NCBI RefSeq assembly: GCF_003667545.1
Contig: NZ_RCUV01000002.1
Span: forward strand, 62,001-126,000
Source of the DNA: Mycetocola manganoxydans
GTDB taxonomy: Bacteria; Actinomycetota; Actinomycetes; Actinomycetales; Microbacteriaceae
Length of the DNA: 64,000 bases
Direction of reading: 5' to 3'
This document shows, piece by piece, positions 59,840 to 64,000 of the stretch (position 1 is the stretch's first letter; each line of letters starts with the position of its first letter). The translations under genes and the position numbers were made by a program. A model generated the notes under the pieces. That model searched no databases and had not been told where the DNA came from. It saw only the letters and a program-made list of their open reading frames with translations.

Positions 59840-62560
59840 CTAGTCCCTGTTGAATCGGGTCGGCGGGGTGTACTGCTGCTCCTCGATGAAGCTCGCCCCG
59901 AGAAGTTCACGCACGACGGACTCGCCGTAACGACTGTTCACCGCTGGGTGGACGGTCCTGCGTGCGGTCGGTCGGTCCTGCGCGACGGATGCTGCTGCGT
60001 CGCGTCGGTCTGCAGCGGGTGCGTCGGGTGCCACGTCGGTCCGCTGCTGCTGCTCCTGATGCTGCGCTGGCCGGGTGCCGGGCGCTGCTGCGGTCGACGC
60101 CGGCGCTGCGCCGCCGGGGGCAGCTGGCGGTGCGCCCATCGGTGCGGGCGCGGGTGCGGTGCCCGGTCGAGCTGAGGCGTGCGAGGACGGCGAGCCGGCC
60201 GGCGGAATGAAGCCGGGTGCGGCGCCGGGACGAATTCCGGCGGCTGAGCCTGCCGGCGGGAGGAACCGGCCGGGTGGGATGATCCCTGAGACGTCGCCGA
60301 TGGCCACGGGTTCGCGGGCGGGATCCGACAGCGGGTCGGGGTATGGCGGTTCGTCATCGGGCGGCGGAGCGTCACGGTCGTCGGGTTCCGGAGCGTCGCT
60401 GTCGCTCGGTGCACCGCGCGTGGGTGTGCGGGTGGGCACGCTCGGGGCCACTCCGGGCGCGCCCGAAGCGGCGGGTGCTGGTGTTGCGGAGTCCTCGGCG
60501 GGGGGAGCCGACGGGTCCGAGGTCGGGATGGCGACGACGTGCCATCCGCCCGCAGGCGGTGGGGCCACCGCTGGCGCCGGCGCGGTCCGCGCGCCGTTGT
60601 TCTGTGCGCCGTTGTTCGGCGCCGCGTTGTTCGGTGCGGCGTTCACCCGGCTGGCAGCACCTGCTGGCGCCTGGGCTCCGGCGGCCGGCCGGGTCGTTGC
60701 GTCCGCGCTCGGTGGGCCGGTGACGGCCGCCTGATTCGGCGCCGAGGCGGCAGGAGCTCCTGCCGTAGACGCGGCAGGAGCCGCACCGCCGGCAGGCTGC
60801 GTTCCACCGCTCGCAGGTGCTCCTGAACCGCCTGCCCCACCCGCTGGGCCGGACGTTCCTGGTCCACCCGAGCTGCCGGGGGAACCGGGCGGGGGCGAGG
60901 CCGGGCCGCGGCCCGGAGCATCCGTGTCGCCGGGGGAATCCACGTGCGCGATGAACTTGACCGTGACGCCGAGCACGTCGAGGATTGCCTGGCGCACGAT
61001 CGTGCTGACGCCGTTGCCGGCTTGGAGTTGCTTGAAGTCGTCGACATCTTTCGCGCTTGGGAAGCTCAGACGCAGCACGGCGTCATCGCTGAAGGCCCGC
61101 ACGGTCGCCGTCTGGGCGACAAGCCATGCTGACCTTTTGGCGGCGGCGACGCGCTCAAGAATTTCGGGCCAGGAATCCTTGAGTTGCTGAACGGTCACCG
61201 GTCCGAGCGGCCGCACCGTGATCGGAGCGGCGGGCGCCGGGGTCGCGGGCGCCGGCACCGCTGTCGCCGTCGTTGTCGGGACAGGTTCGGGGCGAGCAGT
61301 CCGCGCCGCTGCAGGTTCGACGGGCTCATCGAAGGAGCGCTGCGCGGAGGGGGCCGGTGCCGGGGCGGGGGGCGGAGCATCCGTCGACGCGGCGTCGGAC
61401 ATGCCGACGCGTCGCTCCAGACGCTCGACCCGGGCGAGGGCGCCCCGGGCGGAGTCATCCATCGACGGCACGAGCACGCGCGCAACCATGAGTTCGAGGT
61501 GGAGGCGCGGAGAGGTTGCGCCCGTCATCTCGCTCAAGGCGGCGTTCACGATGTCGGCCGTGCGGCTGAGTTCGGCCTGGCCGAAGCCGGTGGCCTGGAC
61601 GGCCATGTGGTCGAGTTCGTCCTGCGGGATGCCGCGAAGCACGGATGCCGCGTCTCCCCCGGTCGCGCCCACGACGATGAGGTCGCGCAGGCGTTCGAGC
61701 AAGTCGTCGACGAAGCGGCGTGGGTCCTGGCCGGTCTGGATGACGCGATCGACCGCCGAGAAGGCGGCGCCGGCATCCCGCGCGGAGAGCGCGTCGATGA
61801 CCTCGTCGAGGAGCGCGGAGTGCGTGTAGCCGAGGAGGGCGACCGCGCGTTCGTAGTCGACAGTGTCGCCTTCGGATCCGGCCATGAGCTGGTCGAGGAG
61901 CGAGAGGGTGTCGCGGGCTGAACCGCCTCCCGCGCGGACGACGAGCGGGAGGACGCCGGGCTCGACCTTGACGTTCTCGGACTCGCACATGGTCTGCACG
62001 TACTCGAGCATCTGGGCAGGCGGGATCAGCCGGAACGGGTAGTGGTGCGTGCGCGACCGGATCGTGCCGATGACCTTGTCTGGCTCGGTCGTGGCGAAGA
62101 TGAACTTGATGTGTTCCGGCGGTTCTTCGACGATCTTGAGCAGAGCGTTGAAGCCCTGCGGCGTGACCATGTGGGCCTCGTCGAGGATGAAGATCTTGTA
62201 GCGGTCACGGGCCGGGGCGAAGATGGCCCGCTCGCGCAGGTCGCGGGCGTCGTCGACGCCGTTGTGGCTGGCGGCGTCGATCTCGACGACGTCGAGTGAC
62301 CCGCTGCCCTCACGGCTGAGTTCGACGCAGCTCGGGCAGACGCCGCAGGGAGTGTCGGTCGGACCCTCGACGCAGTTGAGGCAACGCGCCAGAATGCGGG
62401 CGGAGGTGGTCTTGCCGCAGCCGCGCGGCCCGCTGAAGAGGTAGGCGTGGTTCACACGGTTGGTGCGCAGCGCGGTGCGCAGCGGATCGGTCACCTGAGA
62501 CTGACCGATCAGCTCGGCAAAGGACTCTGGCCGGTAACGGCGATACAGGGCGGTAACCAC
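59840..62560 (-). CDS. dnaX: DNA polymerase III subunit gamma/tau
   Basis: 906 residues, long for the family. The AAA+ clamp-loader part has Walker A GPRGCGKTT, the zinc module with CLNCVEGP, CGVC and CPSC, Walker B IFILDEAH, and the sensor region FATTEPDKVIGTI. After a helical collar the last 500 residues are mostly Pro/Ala/Gly low-complexity with a tau-like domain near 480-600. No poly-A slippage site for a gamma frameshift was seen. GTG start at 62560, before ALYRRYRP. Confidence 0.96.
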   Translation of the reverse strand: MVTALYRRYRPESFAELIGQSQVTDPLRTALRTNRVNHAYLFSGPRGCGKTTSARILARCLNCVEGPTDTPCGVCPSCVELSREGSGSLDVVEIDAASHNGVDDARDLRERAIFAPARDRYKIFILDEAHMVTPQGFNALLKIVEEPPEHIKFIFATTEPDKVIGTIRSRTHHYPFRLIPPAQMLEYVQTMCESENVKVEPGVLPLVVRAGGGSARDTLSLLDQLMAGSEGDTVDYERAVALLGYTHSALLDEVIDALSARDAGAAFSAVDRVIQTGQDPRRFVDDLLERLRDLIVVGATGGDAASVLRGIPQDELDHMAVQATGFGQAELSRTADIVNAALSEMTGATSPRLHLELMVARVLVPSMDDSARGALARVERLERRVGMSDAASTDAPPPAPAPAPSAQRSFDEPVEPAAARTARPEPVPTTTATAVPAPATPAPAAPITVRPLGPVTVQQLKDSWPEILERVAAAKRSAWLVAQTATVRAFSDDAVLRLSFPSAKDVDDFKQLQAGNGVSTIVRQAILDVLGVTVKFIAHVDSPGDTDAPGRGPASPPPGSPGSSGGPGTSGPAGGAGGSGAPASGGTQPAGGAAPAASTAGAPAASAPNQAAVTGPPSADATTRPAAGAQAPAGAASRVNAAPNNAAPNNGAQNNGARTAPAPAVAPPPAGGWHVVAIPTSDPSAPPAEDSATPAPAASGAPGVAPSVPTRTPTRGAPSDSDAPEPDDRDAPPPDDEPPYPDPLSDPAREPVAIGDVSGIIPPGRFLPPAGSAAGIRPGAAPGFIPPAGSPSSHASARPGTAPAPAPMGAPPAAPGGAAPASTAAAPGTRPAQHQEQQQRTDVAPDAPAADRRDAAASVAQDRPTARRTVHPAVNSRYGESVVRELLGASFIEEQQYTPPTRFNRD

Positions 62561-62624
62561 TCCCTCATCGTAGTCGCCGCCGCCGACACCCGGGCCTGGC
62601 GGTGGGGATGGGTGCGGCCGGTAG

Positions 62625-62691
62625 CTTCGGGAGGAAAATCGCACTGCTCACCCACGTGGAGCGCCCCACGGACCCGTTTTTCCTCCCCAAG
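62625..62691. promoter_or_regulatory. inverted repeat between dnaX and the AbiEi-like gene
   Basis: CTTCGGGAGGAAAA (62625-62638) pairs with TTTTCCTCCCCAAG (62678-62691) at 13 of 14 positions around a 39-base loop. It lies 65 bases before the dnaX start. It may be a regulatory hairpin or a site bound by a dimer; the signal-recognition-particle RNA often found near dnaX is not recognised here. Confidence 0.45.
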
Positions 62692-62791
62692 CAGCGGCGC
62701 AGCCTGTCCACAGAGCCCAGCACCGCCGATCCTTTCCACCGAGTGGGTTCCTCGCGGTTCCAGCGGGGCGCGCGAGAGCATCCTCGAGTCC

Positions 62792-63664
62792 ATGAACAAC
62801 GAATTCCGGCTCCTCGCCGAATGTGGTGGGATCGCCCATTCGTCCACCCTGACCGGCAAAGGAGCCAAGACCGCCAACCTGCAACGGCTGGCAGCGGATG
62901 GGCTTTTGCTCCGGCCGAGGCGCGGCTGGTACTCACTCCCGGGAGCCGACGCCCTTGCCGTCCGTGCTGTGTCACTGGGCGGTTTGGTGACGTGCGTCAG
63001 CGCACTACACAAGGCCGGAGTCTGGTGTGTCACCGATTCCCGACTCCACCTCGCCGTGGGCGCCCACACCGGTCATCCACCCCCGCGAAGCGCTGGCATC
63101 GTCACTCACTACTCTCTGCCCGCGACTCGGCTGGTCGGATATCCCCTGGTGCCGGTCGTCGACGCGCTGATCGACCAGTTCGGATGCCAAACCCGCGAGA
63201 ACAGCATTGTCGTACTCGACTCCGCTCTCAACCGCGGGCTCATCAGCAGGTCGGACCTCGGCGACATTCGCTCTCGCATACCCCGCAAGTATCGGCCGGC
63301 CCTGGATTGCGCAGATGGCCGCTGCGAGTCTGGGCTGGAAACCAAGGTCCGGCTGCGCCTCAAGCATCGTCGGCTGCGCCATCAAACCCAGGTACAGATT
63401 CGGGGAGTTGGGCGCGTCGACATCCTGATCGGAGATCGACTGGTCATCGAGACGGATGGGCTCGAGTTCCACACCGGTGAGGCTGCTACCCGGGACCGAG
63501 AACGTGACCTCGCACTTCACCGGCTGGGGTACATCGTTATGCGTCTCACCTACGCGATGGTGATGTTTCGCTGGGACGAGGTACAAGCAGTCATAGACGG
63601 CTACGTGTCGCGGCGTGAGCACCTGTGGACGGCACTGCACGTGCGGGCGGGTTTGGCACGATAG
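62792..63664 (+). CDS. AbiEi/DUF559-like protein with Vsr-type nuclease fold
   Basis: 290 residues, paralogous in plan to the gene at 52.6 kb. N-terminal winged helix (LLAECGGIAHSSTLTGKGAK, then LRPRRGWYSLPGA), middle linker, and a C-terminal part with VDILIGDRLVIETDGLEFH and LGYIVMRLTY as the DUF559/Vsr core. The two share the D-(I/V)-LI-(D/G)-LVIE-D pattern. ATG at 62792, no strong ribosome site. Stand-alone and divergent from dnaX. Confidence 0.75.
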   Translation: MNNEFRLLAECGGIAHSSTLTGKGAKTANLQRLAADGLLLRPRRGWYSLPGADALAVRAVSLGGLVTCVSALHKAGVWCVTDSRLHLAVGAHTGHPPPRSAGIVTHYSLPATRLVGYPLVPVVDALIDQFGCQTRENSIVVLDSALNRGLISRSDLGDIRSRIPRKYRPALDCADGRCESGLETKVRLRLKHRRLRHQTQVQIRGVGRVDILIGDRLVIETDGLEFHTGEAATRDRERDLALHRLGYIVMRLTYAMVMFRWDEVQAVIDGYVSRREHLWTALHVRAGLAR

Positions 63665-63806
63665 CGACAGAGCGCCTGAGCGAGCCACGAGTGGCGGCGA
63701 AGTATTTACCGGCGGTTCACCGTGCGGCTTCCCGTCGCTCCTAATCTCACAGACGCGCGGCCCCTTTCGTTCGCAGCAGAACGACCCGCGCTCACTGGAG
63801 GAAACT

Positions 63807-64000
63807 GTGTCCCGATCACGACTAATCTTCGCCGGAACCGCTCTCGCGGCCTCGGCCCTTCTTCTGAGCGGATGCGCGCCGACCCCGGCATCCGGCACCG
63901 GCACGGATGAGATCGATGCCGCCACCGCGACAAGCGTCGCTGACTTCGGTGGACTCGAAGGTCTCGTCGAAGCCGCAGAGGCGGAGGGGGAACTGAATGT
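63807..64000 (+). CDS. ABC transporter substrate-binding lipoprotein, 3'-truncated
   Basis: Only 64 residues lie in the window. They comprise a signal peptide with lipobox LLSGC and the beginning of a binding protein. The stretch GLEGLVEAAEAEGELNV is characteristic of the PotD/FbpA-like group for iron, thiamine or polyamines. GTG start with GGAGG (63797-63801) six bases upstream. A transport operon probably continues to the right. Confidence 0.78.
   Translation, partial: MSRSRLIFAGTALAASALLLSGCAPTPASGTGTDEIDAATATSVADFGGLEGLVEAAEAEGELN

Noticed and set aside
59840-62560. Programmed frameshift giving the gamma subunit
   Set aside because: No A-rich slippery heptamer with downstream hairpin was found in the region where E. 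coli has one.
62561-62791. Signal-recognition-particle RNA near dnaX
   Set aside because: The conserved apical-loop sequence (GG(A)AGGRAGCAGC type) was not found on either strand, although an inverted repeat is present.

Overview
The window is a 64 kb piece of a high-GC actinobacterial chromosome, most probably from the family Microbacteriaceae. The evidence is the base composition, frequent GTG and TTG starts, Actinobacteria-type DnaX, RecR, aspartokinase and Mqo proteins, a 13E12/DUF222 HNH protein, a LAxTG cell-wall sorting signal and the frequent hexamer GGATGC. No rRNA, tRNA, CRISPR array, integrase or intact transposase was seen. Both ends cut genes: a nucleoside-kinase-like gene on the left and an ABC transporter lipoprotein on the right.

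Layout. 0-2.4 kb: kinase fragment, then a YCII/DGPF protein and an ECF sigma factor of the ECF42 type with a matching promoter. 2.4-9.3 kb: a LrgA/LrgB pair, then an arabinoside utilisation operon (GH51 arabinofuranosidase, two permeases, binding lipoprotein) with a divergent GntR regulator and a palindromic operator. 9.3-10.8 kb: DUF222-HNH gene whose 3' end is tandemly repeated. 10.9-14.4 kb: FNR-like regulator divergent from an HMA protein, a cupin and a P1B-type ATPase with an unusual CPG membrane motif; a consensus FNR box lies between. 14.5-17.6 kb: sortase-anchored purple-acid-phosphatase-like protein and a spermidine-synthase-like methyltransferase.

17.7-39.3 kb is one large surface-glycan locus: two LCP wall-polymer ligases, a DUF4012 protein, a Tat-exported beta-helix protein, a frameshifted acyltransferase, GalE, a flippase and a pyruvyltransferase. 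These are followed by a tightly overlapping minus-strand operon that starts with a chain-length/tyrosine kinase and its phosphatase. It continues with PglF-, PglE-, PglC- and PglD-like enzymes, two glycosyltransferases and a multispanning membrane protein. The four Pgl-like enzymes together predict diacetylbacillosamine (or a close diamino-sugar) as the initiating sugar on the lipid carrier. The flippase, polymerase candidate and LCP proteins would export, polymerise and attach the glycan to the wall. A decayed cell-wall-binding-repeat gene sits at the locus edge.

40-64 kb: proteins of unknown function, a LOV-GGDEF photoreceptor cyclase overlapping a cyclodeaminase-family gene, an MFS exporter, a phosphatase, a lipid kinase, thymidine kinase, a glycosyltransferase, mqo, an orphan PAS histidine kinase coupled to a degenerate GGDEF protein, asd, lysC, recR and dnaX. 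Two AbiEi/DUF559-like genes also lie here. This part contains several families of palindromic intergenic repeats, described in the findings.
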